A stretch of 64,000 bases of DNA, taken from NCBI GenBank assembly GCA_027886185.1, contig WOAB01000595.1, positions 1,054,001 through 1,118,000 on the forward strand. Reading direction: 5' to 3'. Positions 55,205 through 64,000 of this stretch are shown here, piece by piece. The position numbers and the translations under genes were made by a program. Each line of letters begins with the position of its first letter. The stretch's first letter is position 1. The notes below the pieces were generated by a model that worked only from the letters and a program-made list of their open reading frames with translations, had not been told where the DNA came from and ran no database searches. Origin of the DNA: Rheum nobile. Lineage: Eukaryota; Streptophyta; Magnoliopsida; Caryophyllales; Polygonaceae.

Positions 55205-55477
55205 GGTGATCTCATTTTGTTGTAACTTCATTGTCGAGGCTTCATTGTCATGTGAAACCTGCAATGGTGATGCTAGTAGCTCCAATGGTGGATCTTTCTC
55301 ATTAATAACGACACCCATCTTGATCTCCATAAAGGCAAACATGTAGGAAGTCTCAGAGTGGCATTCAACCAAGGAATTTTCATAGACTTTAGAAAGCAAG
55401 GATGGCTGATTTGGTGGAGCTTTCCTCTCATTAGTCTCGGAGTGGTATCCAACCGTGAAGAGTTCATCCATTTTCCC
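55205..55477 (-). pseudogene. Gypsy polyprotein C-terminal region (upstream of LTR C)
   Basis: An open minus frame MDELFTVGYHSETNERKAP ... EITSC directly adjoining LTR C. Identity rests on its continuity with the tail motif at 53275-53373. I do not recognise the upstream part as a defined domain. Its 5' side is cut by the hAT element at about 55478. Confidence 0.4.
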
Positions 55478-57762
55478 TATGGATGTGCAAACCTTGACCG
55501 GACCATAAAACCGAACCGGACCGTATATTTATGGTTCGGTCCAGGACCGCACCTCCACAGTCCGGTCCACAGTCCGCAATTTTCAGGATTACGGGTTATG
55601 GTCCGGACCCGGTCCAGGACCGTAATTTCCCAATCCGGACCGTAACGAACCAGATATTTTAATTTACTAAACTTTTAATTGACCCAACACAAATTATTCA
55701 TGACCTTTTGGCCCAAGCTCCAACTTGTCTTCACTTCTGCTCTGAACATTCTGAAGATGAACCTCGAACCCTAGTCTGCAATCCGCACTCCGTCCATTCC
55801 TCATTACCTCCTCGCTTTAGCCTTCAACAGATCAGGCATTCAGGAGCCCCGACGAGTCGGCGACCAGCATTGTTGATGCCATGTAATGTTGTTTGCTGAC
55901 ATATTTAATTATTTTTGACGCCATGTAATGTTGTGTGTTGAAAAATTATCAATTGAATTAGAGTGAAGATAATTTTGTTGTTTGAATTCAACTAATTGAT
56001 TTGGCTAAATTCATTAATTCAATGTTTTTGCAAACAAAAATACAAAATTATGAGTATTCCACTATCCATGGAATTGTCTACGAAATTCCATGCAATGTAA
56101 GTTGGTGGAGTTTCTATATGGTATTATTTATTTTATCAATGAAATTTTGTCCTTGTGATAAAAACAATGTTTTCGGATTTTTGATGGACAAATGGCATGC
56201 ACTAGATCAACTAGAGGTCTTGCCCATACGGAAGAGGAAACCGAGCAAAGCCATGACTCTCTCGAGCATTTTAAAGAAGTTGATGTTGAAGAGGCTGATG
56301 AGCAGTCTGATGGATATGTTCGAAAACCTATTAAAAAGAGGAGAGCAACGAAGAGAGAATACTGGGATGCCTATGAAGAATATTTTGATGAAAACAAGTG
56401 TCGTCGGGCTAGGTGCAAATATTACGGGGCTACGTACGCCTGCGATTCAAACACGAATGGCACAAAAAATATGAAGAATCATTTTGATGCTTGCAAGAAG
56501 AATCCAACAAATAAGGGAAAAGGTACACAAACTCAACTTGTCCTTGAAATTTTGGGTGAAAATGGCATGAAATTGAAAATTGGAGCTTTGATACGAATGT
56601 GGTAAGGGATGATGTTGTTCAAATTGTGATTAGAGATGAGATGCCTTTTAAATTTGTAGAAAAGGATGGCTTGAAAAATGCATTTTTTGCTGTTTATCCT
56701 CAGTTTAAGATGCCTTCACGCACTACAGTTCAACCTGATTACTTTAAGCTTTATACTAGAGAAAGAGAAAAGACGAAAGACCTTCTAAGAAATTCATGTC
56801 AGCGGGTATGGATGACTACAAATACTTGGACATCCTTACAAAGAGATAATTATATGTGTGTCAGTGCCCATTTCATTGATAATGATTGGAATTTGAAAAG
56901 GAAGATTCTTAACTTTTGTCCCATTACTAGTCATAAAGGACAAGACATTGGTAGGGCACTTGAGAATTGCTTAAGCTATTGAGATTTGGATAAGAACCTT
57001 TTAACTGTGATGGTTGATAATGTTTCTTCAAATGATGTTGTTTGTGCTTACATGACTAAAATGACAAAAGAAAAGGGATGCATTAGTGAGGGAAAGTAAT
57101 TGCATATGAGATGCATGGAACACATTTTAAATTTGATTGTTCAAGATGGTATTAAGGAACGCGGTCAACATGTTGATAAGCTTCGATCTGTGACTAAGTA
57201 TGTTAAGGGTTAGAAAGCATGCTTTCAAACAACTAGTTGAGAAATGCATGGTGGATTGCAACATTTCTTTGAAGCCTGATGTGTGTACTAAGTGGAATTC
57301 CACTTATGAGATGTTGGGTAGTGCCATACCTTATAAAGTTGTCTTTTATCGAATGGAAATTCCACGTTTGGATGATTCAGATTTGGGTCCTTTGAGCTCT
57401 TCTGATTAGAGTAAGATTGAAGTGCTTGTCTCTTACTTGAAGGAGTTTTATAATTTGACAAACCGTATTTCAGGCTCCTTGTATGTCACAAGCAACTACA
57501 TGATTTTCCATATACCTCGAGCTATGAAGGTGCTAGATAGCTTGTCTTCCAATGAGGACACTACTCTAAAAAAAAAGATGGCGAGTGAGATGAAAAAGAA
57601 ATGTCACAGTATTGGGGTTCTTTTGATAAGTTGAATGTGCTGATGTTTGTTCCTACCATTCTTGATCCTTTTTATAAGCTTTGTGGGGTGAGTGTTTCTC
57701 TTCAGATGATGTTTGGCCAAGATAATGTGAATAGTTTGGTCTCCTTAGTCAAGGATGCTACT
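55478..57762 (+). mobile_element. Autonomous-type hAT transposon, 3' part displaced by element E
   Basis: The left end TATGGATGTGCAAACC resembles a hAT TIR (TA-GG-TGTGCAAACC). It is followed by a subterminal field of GGACCG/CGGTCC words (55497-55630), usual for hAT transposase binding. The transposase gene follows on the plus strand. The element is interrupted at 57762 by element E, whose 3' LTR runs out of the window, so the right TIR and the target duplication cannot be checked. Confidence 0.7.
56192..57762 (+). pseudogene. hAT transposase (BED finger, RICESLEEPER-like), degenerate
   Basis: ATG 56192. An acidic N-terminus, then a BED zinc finger (REYWDAYEEYFDEN ... ARCKYYG ... MKNHFDAC) in which the second Cys of C-x2-C is Tyr. 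A one-base frameshift near 56590 is followed by a frame with MPFKFVEKDGLKNAF, VWMTTNTWTSLQRDNYMC, AHFIDNDWNLKRKILNFCPI and SHKGQDIGRALENCL (RNase H-like core of plant hAT transposases), then LLTVMVDNVSSNDV and HMRCMEHILNLIVQDGIKE broken by several stops (from 56981 on). Weak homology continues to 57760 (FDKLNVLMFVPTILDPFYK-type block) and is cut off before the dimerisation domain. Confidence 0.85.
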
Positions 57763-58147
57763 TGATGGCCCCCGGCAAGCCCTCGCGCCCCCATGGCGCC
57801 CCCTGATGCTCCCCCTGGCGTGTTCCCCTTGACGCGTGATAGCATCCATTTTATACATAAACAAGACATGCATTTACACCTTAGTTTTGTATATTTCATG
57901 TTTGTTTTATGCATTTAGTAATCAGTTCCACCATTTTCCCTAGCATGGAGTCTACACTAGTTTATTGCGTATTTCAAGTGAAACAGTGGGCGTTGGAGTC
58001 ATCTAGCATGAGCTATAGTACGGGACGTGATGTGTGGAGCTATTCGGGCTGGAATGAGGCAAAGTCAAGCCAAGAACTAGACAATAGGGACTGGGGAGAG
58101 AAAAGTGGACCTGGCACGAGGAACAAAAGAAGTGAACGACCCACAAT

Positions 58148-59912
58148 TGGACCGTGCGTTTTTATGCACGATCCGTGCATTTACAATCTGCAGAGAAGGA
58201 GGCTGTGCGTTGCTGATTGCACAAACTGCAACTGGACCATGCACTCAACTGCACGGTCCGTGCATTTTCTCTCTGTAAAGGTGTTCTCCGTACACTGTCA
58301 GTTGCATGGACTGTGCCTTAGTCCGTGCACCGCATACTTTTCCAAACTTTTGGGCTTTGACCCATGACTATTTTTAGATGGTTTAAATACTTTTTAGGGA
58401 CTAATTTTTGAGGCTTCTTCTTTTCATTCTCTACATCGCATTTTAGCCCTATAGTGTTTCTGGAGTTCTTTAAGAGGTTTTTACAGATTGGAGACTGTTA
58501 ACTCTGGATTTGATCAAGTACTTTCTTCTTCTAATCTAGTTGAATGATTTCTTTGTTCTTAAGATGTTTTTGATTGTTTCTCTGAGCGTGCATTTTTATG
58601 GACGGTCTGTGCATTTACATTCTGCAGAGAAGTAGGTCGTGCGTTGCCAATGTTCTAAAAGTCGTAAGGCGGGAGCTGGGCGATGAGGGGGTTCCTAGTG
58701 CCTAGGCGGCTAGGCGGGGGCCTAGGCGGTTTAAAATTTAATGCCTAATCCTTATGATTATTTTACTATGTTCTCTCAAATCCATTAATGTTTATAAAAC
58801 CGTGTTGGATGGAGTTTGATATTATATTATGGGCCCTATTTTACAAAACATAACCCAAAACTATGTTCTATGCATCCTTCATCTCCTAAGATGTTGTTGT
58901 TTCTACAATATCAGAAGCTTCTTCTCGCCTAGGCGGGAGATGACCGCCTAGCGCCCAGGCGGCAATTTTTAGAACATTGTGCGTTGCTGATTGAATAGAC
59001 TGTAATTGGACCATGCACTAAATAACACGGTCCGTACACTAAGCTGTACGGTCCGTGCAGTTTCTCTCTGTAAAGGTGTTCTCCGTGTAATGTTAATTGC
59101 ACAGACTGTACCTTAGTTGAATTGACACTCACTTTTCCAAACTGGACCATGCGTTTTTATGCATGGTCCGTGCATTTACATTCAGCAAAGAAGAAAGTCG
59201 TGCGTTGCTAATTGCACGAACTGCAACTGGACCGTGCACTAAACTGCACGGTCCATGCAGTTTCTCTCTGTAAAGGTGTTCTTCGTGCAATGGCAATTGC
59301 ACAGACTGTGCCTTAGTCTGTGCACCACATACTTTTCCAAACTTTTGGGCTTCGAACCATGATTATTTTTAGATGGTTTAAATACTGTTTAGGGATTAAC
59401 TTTTGAGGCTTCTTCTTTTCATTCTCTACATCGCGTTTTAGCCCTATAGATTTTCTGGAGTTCTTTAAGATATTTCTACGGATTGGAGACTGTTACTCTG
59501 GATTTGATCAAGTATTTTCTTCTTCTAATCTAGTTGAATAACTTTCTTTGTTCTTAAGATGTTTTTGATTGTTTCTCTAAGCGTGCATTTTTATGGACGG
59601 TCCGTTCATTTACATTCTGCAGAGAAGGAGGCCGTGCATTGCTGATTGCACTGACTGTAATTGGACCGTGCACTAAACTGCACAGTCCATACACTAAACT
59701 GCACGGTCCGTGTAGTTTTCTCTGTAAAGGTGTTCTCCTTACAATATCAATTGCACGGACTGTGCCTTAGTTGAATTGACACTACACTTTTCCAAACTGA
59801 ACCGTGCGTTTTTATGCACGGTCCGTGCATTTACATTCTGTAGAGAAGGAGGCCGTGCGTTGCTAATTGCACGGACTGCAACTGGACCGTGCACTAAACT
59901 GCATGGTCCCTG
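58148..59912. repeat. Paired GGACCGTGC / GCACGGTCCGTGC dyads in LTR D
   Basis: Centres at 58150+58170, 58235+58255, 59009+59029(+59050), 59145+59165, 59230+59250, 59664+59684(+59705), 59800+59820 and 59885+59905: every pair exactly 20 bp apart, third members 21 bp further. The arms differ from the CCGC type, but the central GACC/GGTC/GATC and the spacing agree. Confidence 0.9.
58648..58979. mobile_element. hAT MITE with GCCTAGGCGG motifs, 332 bp
   Basis: Ends CAATGTTCTAAAA and TTTTTAGAACATTG; 8-bp duplication TGCGTTGC at 58640-58647 and 58980-58987. Subterminal CTAGGCGG/CCGCCTAG words on both sides, a widespread plant hAT MITE type. Confidence 0.9.
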
Positions 59913-61592
59913 TAGTTTCTCTCTGTAAAGGTGTTCTCCGTGCAGTGTCAATTGCACGGACAGTGCCTTAGTCCGTGCACCGCGTACTTTTCCAAATTTT
60001 TGGGCTTTGGCCCATGACTATTTTTAGATGGTTTAAATACTTTTTAGGGATTAATTATTGAGGCTTCTTCTTTTCATTCTCTATATTGTGTTTTAGTCCT
60101 ATAGTGTTTCTGGAGTTCTTTCAGAGATTTCTACAGATTGGAGACTGTTACTTTGAATTCGATCAATTATTTTCTTCTTCTAATCTAGTTGAATAATTTT
60201 CTTCGTTCTTAATATGTTTTTGATTGTTTCTCTAAGCATGTCTGGCTAATTCCATATTTCTAGGGTTGGGATGATCTCAACTATGCGTAGGTAGACTTGT
60301 TTGATATTTGCCTGAATGGAACTCTGAAACTTTGTTAAGTCATTCCTAGTGTGCTTAATGCCCATATTAGCTGATGCGAATTGCATCCTATTAGGGTTTG
60401 AGACCGAGAGGTGATAACGTTAATAGGTAGTTAGATAGGGTTTGAGACCGAGAGGTAATAACTTCTATTGGATTCCTAGGAATTGAACCTAAGATTTTAT
60501 TATTGCGAGAGCATCTTAATTTCTCTAGTGGATTAATAACTATCATAGAAACCCTAAGATTAGGTTGGATTTAGCAAGTCACGAGGGTGGATGTTAATTC
60601 AGTTTGACCTTAGATTCTAAGTTCCCAAGGGCTCTAGATCTTGATTAGCAAGTCGTGAGAGTGGATGTAAATTGAATGTAGGCACATTTACTATCATCCG
60701 AGAGGAATTAGTAATTACCTAAGATAGTTACCTTCAACAAAGATATGCTAAATTCAGACATTTATCTAGTTGAGTCTACTGAAACATAGTTGTGGGGATC
60801 CCTTTCCTTAGAAACCTTCCCTCCATTGATTACAATCATCTTTTGCATTTGTTTCTTAATTTTTAGTTACTAGTTCAACGAAAATTCCATTCTTTTGGCG
60901 TAGCTTACCAGTCAAAGTTACAATTGATACTACATAGTCCTCGTGTGAACGACACTTGAAAAGCTACAATTGATTCCATACGCTTGTGGTTAAGTTTTTG
61001 TCCTATCAACGCGCCGCCGTGTGGCACCCCCGGGTCTCACACGCCTATCCCTTATCCTTTTTTATGTTGGGAGTGTTGGCCACTTGTAGTGGACCAATCC
61101 CATTTGCTATTTTAGGCCGATGGCCAAGTTGTGTAAGATTATTTAAGCACTTCATGTGCTCCCTTTGAATGTTAGGTTTCGTGGAGGCTTATTGTGTAGA
61201 GTTGAGGTTTTCCTCCTTCCATAAACCCCTAGGCCTCAAGATCTAGGGTTTGGGTTCTCTTGCTTCCATCAATCTCTCTCACTCTCTCTCTCCCGCTCCA
61301 AGGGCCTCACGCCCCCATCGCTCCCAGCTCAATCGCACCCCGTGTTTGAACCCAAGTGCCGCCGTGCTCCGCTGTAGCTCGCACTCAGATAACCTGACTT
61401 TGAGGTTATCTGGACGTCGCGACCCCCTGGAGGCACACCCCCGCAGAATCCGATTTTGAGGTTACATGTCATTGTGCATCGGAAGAAACCCCAAGGAATA
61501 AATCCAACCAATATGAAGAAGGAAGCCCTTGCTTGAGCCATGGTTCGAGCCAACGCACCCGGAATGCCTCCCTGCGGGGGCATTTCGCATCA

Positions 61593-61612
61593 ACTAGTAT
61601 CAGAGCTCGATG
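61593..61612 (+). other. Element E primer binding site
   Basis: ACTAGTATCAGAGCTCGATG immediately after the LTR end; initiator-Met type (TGGTATCAGAGC) with one substitution. Confidence 0.7.
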
Positions 61613-62257
61613 TCCAAGTTAAGTTACTTCCTTCTCACTTTCATTTCTTAGTTTCACGCATTTTCCCATCCCCTTTGCTTACCCTTGCATTTCCCCATTT
61701 TCTCTTATTTTTGTGCTTCCGCCACCGCGCCCCTACCACCGACCACCGCGGCCCCGCCCACCTTGCTTCCATAGCCAGCCGCCACTCTTCCTTTCATTGT
61801 CCCATGTTAACCTAGAAAACTAGGGTTTCCAATATCCAAGACAAAATGGGGACCACTACCATCCCAAACTAGCAAAAAGACAAATCTTGTTTTCAAAAAG
61901 CAACCCCCTTTGTTTGTCCAAAAAGAGAAAAAAAGACAAGGCCCACTCTTATCTTGTCTTGCCATGTCCTTCTAGGAAGCTTCCAAGTTGGTGGGTTAGT
62001 ACTTGATTTCCACTAGTGGCCTTCTTTTTCCCTCCCTTGTCCAAGTCATCTTTGCCACCAAAAAATCAAAATTAGTTGACCAAGAGTGGAATTTAGATTT
62101 GTTATGAAAGGTTATAGCTTTCTTGATCTTTGATTCCTTATACCTTGGTGCCTTGATGTTTTTCTTGAGATCATGTCTTACATACGTGATCATGGTGCCC
62201 CTAGCCGGAGGCCATGCCATGGCTCGAGGTTATGCCTTTACACATTTTAAAGTTACA
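61613..62257 (+). other. Element E leader
   Basis: Non-coding CT-rich sequence; no supported feature. Confidence 0.5.
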
Positions 62258-62510
62258 AAGACGTGGAGGAATTCTTGGAATGGGTGTGCCACACGGCGTA
62301 TGTGTTTTGCCATTCCGACTATGGTTATTATGAACAAGTGCACATTTCCATCGGGTGCTTCACCAACGATGCTCGTGATTGGTGGGTTTGGCTCATACAC
62401 GATCGGCGTAGGTGCGGTTTGCACCCCGTGGACACATGGATCCATCTCATCTATGTCACGGCAAGGCGATATGCTCCGAAGTCTGCACTGGCGTGCAAGA
62501 GTACCTATGT
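62258..62510 (+). pseudogene. Element E gag remnant
   Basis: Frame from 62263: EEFLEWVCHTAYVF, then FTNDARDWWVWL, then DRRRCGLHPVDTWIHL. The gypsy gag pattern here is D---FLEW----E-VF ... YA--WW--L---RRR-GE-PVDTW-----. Only the first half of a gag domain survives; the frame then runs into the minisatellite. Confidence 0.6.
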
Positions 62511-62539
62511 TGATGGTGCACCCCGCGCGTTCCTATCGC

Positions 62540-62900
62540 GTGCCATAGTGTCCCCCCCCCAGCACGCTCCCATCGTGCTCCCAGTGCGCGCTCTGGTTGC
62601 GCTCCCATTGTGCCTCCAGCACCCCCATCTCGCTCCTAGAGTGCTCTCCCATCATGCACACAGTGCTCCGAGAGTGCTCTCCCATCACACTCACAATGCT
62701 CCCAGAATGTGCTGCCATCGCGTCCATTGTGCTCCCATCATGCCCACAACGCTCCCAGAGAACTCTCCCATGGTGCCCATACCGCTCCCCGAGCGTGTTG
62801 CCATCACGCCAACACCGCTCCCAGAGAGCGCTTTCATCGCGCCCATAGCGCGCCCCAGCGCGCTTCCACCGCACGCTCCCAGTTTTATGCCAGTACCAGC
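62540..62900 (+). repeat. GC-rich minisatellite of CGCTCCCAGAG / CTCCCATC words
   Basis: Irregular tandem words of about 12-27 bp (GCTCCCAGAGTGCTCTCCCATCA and variants), ten or more. All long ORFs over 62533-63155 on both strands are products of this repeat. Confidence 0.75.
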
Positions 62901-63469
62901 TTTAGCGCCCTGCACCATGCTAGCGCCCCGTACTGTGATCACACTAGTCCTCAGCTCGGTGCCCGCGCCCACGCTCATATTGGCACCCCACACAGCGTGT
63001 GCCCCAACGCCCATTGTGCTGCCTACTCCAGCGCCAACGATCACACGTGTTCCTTCATTGCCGCGCCCCCTAGGGTCATCAATTTTTTTTTTTTGAAATT
63101 TCAGATTTTGGTGCCTAAGAAGCCCCTTGACATGGCTCTTAACCAACACACTCATAGCCTACGGAACGTCGCCACGCCCAAGAAGGAGAGCATGATGCGC
63201 CTCTCCAGTTTGTCATGATTCATAACTAGCGATACATCCCTACTGACCAAGGTGGCCTGACTCGAGGTCTCCTGCCCCAAGCTCGGATGTCAACTTGGCG
63301 AAGGCGCAAGTGTGAGCCGGTTATTTGTGACACCCTTATGCTTGCGGCCTCTTGTGTTTATGGCGTGCTCCCCCACTCCATCTTCACCTTTAAGAAGAGG
63401 AGACGTGCCATGGTGACTCGCTCGTTTGCCCTCCATCCGCCATGCACAAAGCGAGGATGCTTCGCTGCT

Positions 63470-63482
63470 AAAAAGAGGAGAA
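63470..63482 (+). other. Element E polypurine tract
   Basis: AAAAAGAGGAGAA directly before the 3' LTR start TGATGGCCCC. Confidence 0.8.
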
Positions 63483-64000
63483 TGATGGCCCCTAATAAGC
63501 CCTCGCGCCCCCTGGTGCGCCCCCATGGCGCCCCCCCCCTTGATAATCCCCCTGGCATGCCCTCGTGTGGCACCCCCGGGTGTCACACGCCTATCCTTTA
63601 ACCTCTTATATGCTGTTGTTTTATGTTGAGATGTAGTGGACCAATCCCATTTGCTATTTCAGGCCCATGGTCAAGTTGTGTAAGACTATTTAAGCACTTC
63701 ATGTGCTCCCTTTGAATGTTAGGTTTAGTTAAGGTTTATTGTGTAGAGTTGAGGTTTTCCTCCTCCCATAAACCCCTAGGCCTCAAGCTCTAGGGTTTGG
63801 GTTCTCTTGCTTCCATCAATCTCTATCACTCTTTCAATCTCTCTCTCCCGCTCCAAGGGCCTCATGCCCCCATCGCTCCCAGCTTAGTTGCGCCCTGTGT
63901 CTGAGCCCAGGCGCCGTCGCGCTCCACTATAGCTCGTGCTCAAATAACCTCACTTTGAGGTTATCTGGCTGTCGCGCCCCCTGGAGGCGCCCTCCGCATA
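63483..64000 (+). repeat. Element E 3' LTR, cut by the window edge
   Basis: Starts TGATGGCCCCTAATAAGCCC; 518 bp visible, aligned to the 5' LTR pieces. Expected to end with CATTTCGCATCA-like sequence and a CTACT duplication outside the window. Confidence 0.85.

Larger units (their letters stand above)
58144..60240. repeat. 655-bp tandem triplication inside LTR D
   Basis: The three units begin near 58144, 59140 and 59795 (marker GCGTTTTTATGCA). The second marker (TTTTGGGCTT) is at 58348, 59344 and 59999. The first interval is 996 bp and becomes 656 when the 332-bp MITE plus 8-bp duplication is subtracted, equal to the second interval. Each unit carries dyad pairs. Confidence 0.88.
57837..61008. 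mobile_element. Solo LTR D (Athila/Tat-type), 3.17 kb
   Basis: TGATAGCATCCATTTT ... TTTTTGTCCTATCA, flanked by ACGCG (57832-57836 and 61009-61013). The ends and the GGGTTTGAGACCGAGAGGT block resemble Athila/Tat LTRs. It contains a 655-bp tandem triplication and a hAT MITE; about 2.83 kb without the MITE and its duplication. Confidence 0.88.
57763..61592 (+). repeat. Element E 5' LTR, split by solo LTR D
   Basis: TGATGGCCCCC (57763) to CATTTCGCATCA (61592), interrupted by D at 57837-61008 with ACGCG duplicated. It matches 63483-64000 in order (GCCCTCGCGCCCCC, TGTGGCACCCCCGGG, AAGTTGTGTAAGA-TATTTAAGCACTT). Confidence 0.85.
57763..64000 (+). mobile_element. Element E: short non-autonomous gypsy element with LTRs
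   Basis: 5' LTR 57763-61592 (653 bp without insertion D), PBS, an internal region of about 1.9 kb with a gag remnant and a GC-rich minisatellite, PPT, and 3' LTR from 63483 past the window edge. Inserted in the hAT transposase. It lacks pol, so it is a LARD/TRIM-like derivative. Confidence 0.8.

Noticed and set aside
62263..63218. Long overlapping ORFs on both strands, Pro/Ala/His-rich
   Set aside because: After the gag remnant these are translations of the CTCCCATC / GCTCCCAGAG minisatellite. Openness in several frames comes from the repeat, not from coding constraint.

Overview
The window is nuclear DNA of a flowering plant, probably a eudicot. Long low-GC stretches, GT-AG introns, plant-type LTR retrotransposons (Athila, Tat and chromovirus-like Ty3/gypsy), hAT, Mutator/FAR1 and Tourist DNA transposons and a LINE support this. 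The species cannot be read from the sequence. No tRNA, rRNA, CRISPR array or bacterial-type operon was seen. Almost everything here is transposable-element sequence inserted into older transposable elements. No clearly intact cellular gene was found.

Layout. 1-1.6 kb holds a minus-strand plant-mobile-domain (PMD/MAIN-like) gene piece. 2.2-4.9 kb is a hAT MITE (8-bp target duplication) split by a solo LTR (family 1). 4.9-7.7 kb has an exon-like stretch with a 39-bp minisatellite, a cluster of short inverted repeats and a 159-bp tandem duplication. 7.7-20.0 kb is a second family-1 solo LTR split by a decayed Tat-lineage element (9.7-19.6 kb) carrying an archaeal-type RNase H and a spliced antisense gene. 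20.0-39.9 kb is an old FAR1/MULE transposase gene whose intron received a gag-only chromovirus-like element (20.6-39.4 kb), itself split by a 9.8-kb Athila element (26.65-36.45 kb). 39.9-48.0 kb is a related, 5'-truncated element holding two (TA)n-flanked terminal-inverted-repeat elements, a Tourist MITE and a LINE tail. 48.5-53.4 kb is AT-rich, with a long-TIR MITE and a truncated Athila-type LTR between 257-bp direct repeats. 53.3-64 kb is a nest five levels deep: gypsy ORF, then a hAT transposon, a short gypsy element with both LTRs, a 3.2-kb solo LTR and a 332-bp hAT MITE. A further solo LTR (53.4-55.2 kb) splits the same gypsy ORF.

Main observation. In seven repeat types that differ elsewhere (family-1 LTR, element A, Athila, truncated LTR G, LTR C, LTR D and one TIR element), GC-rich dyads such as CCGCGATCGCGG occur in pairs. 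By eye I count about 40 pairs. About 28 have their centres exactly 20 bp apart, and the rest are 19-22 bp apart. The spacer bases vary freely and the arm sequence is typical of each family. In Athila some pairs lie inside polyprotein linkers, where they encode R-S-R-G / R-D-R-G. Two dyads two helical turns apart look like a binding site for a host or element protein, or a structural signal. I know of no description of it. Coordinates were read by eye and small indexing errors are possible.
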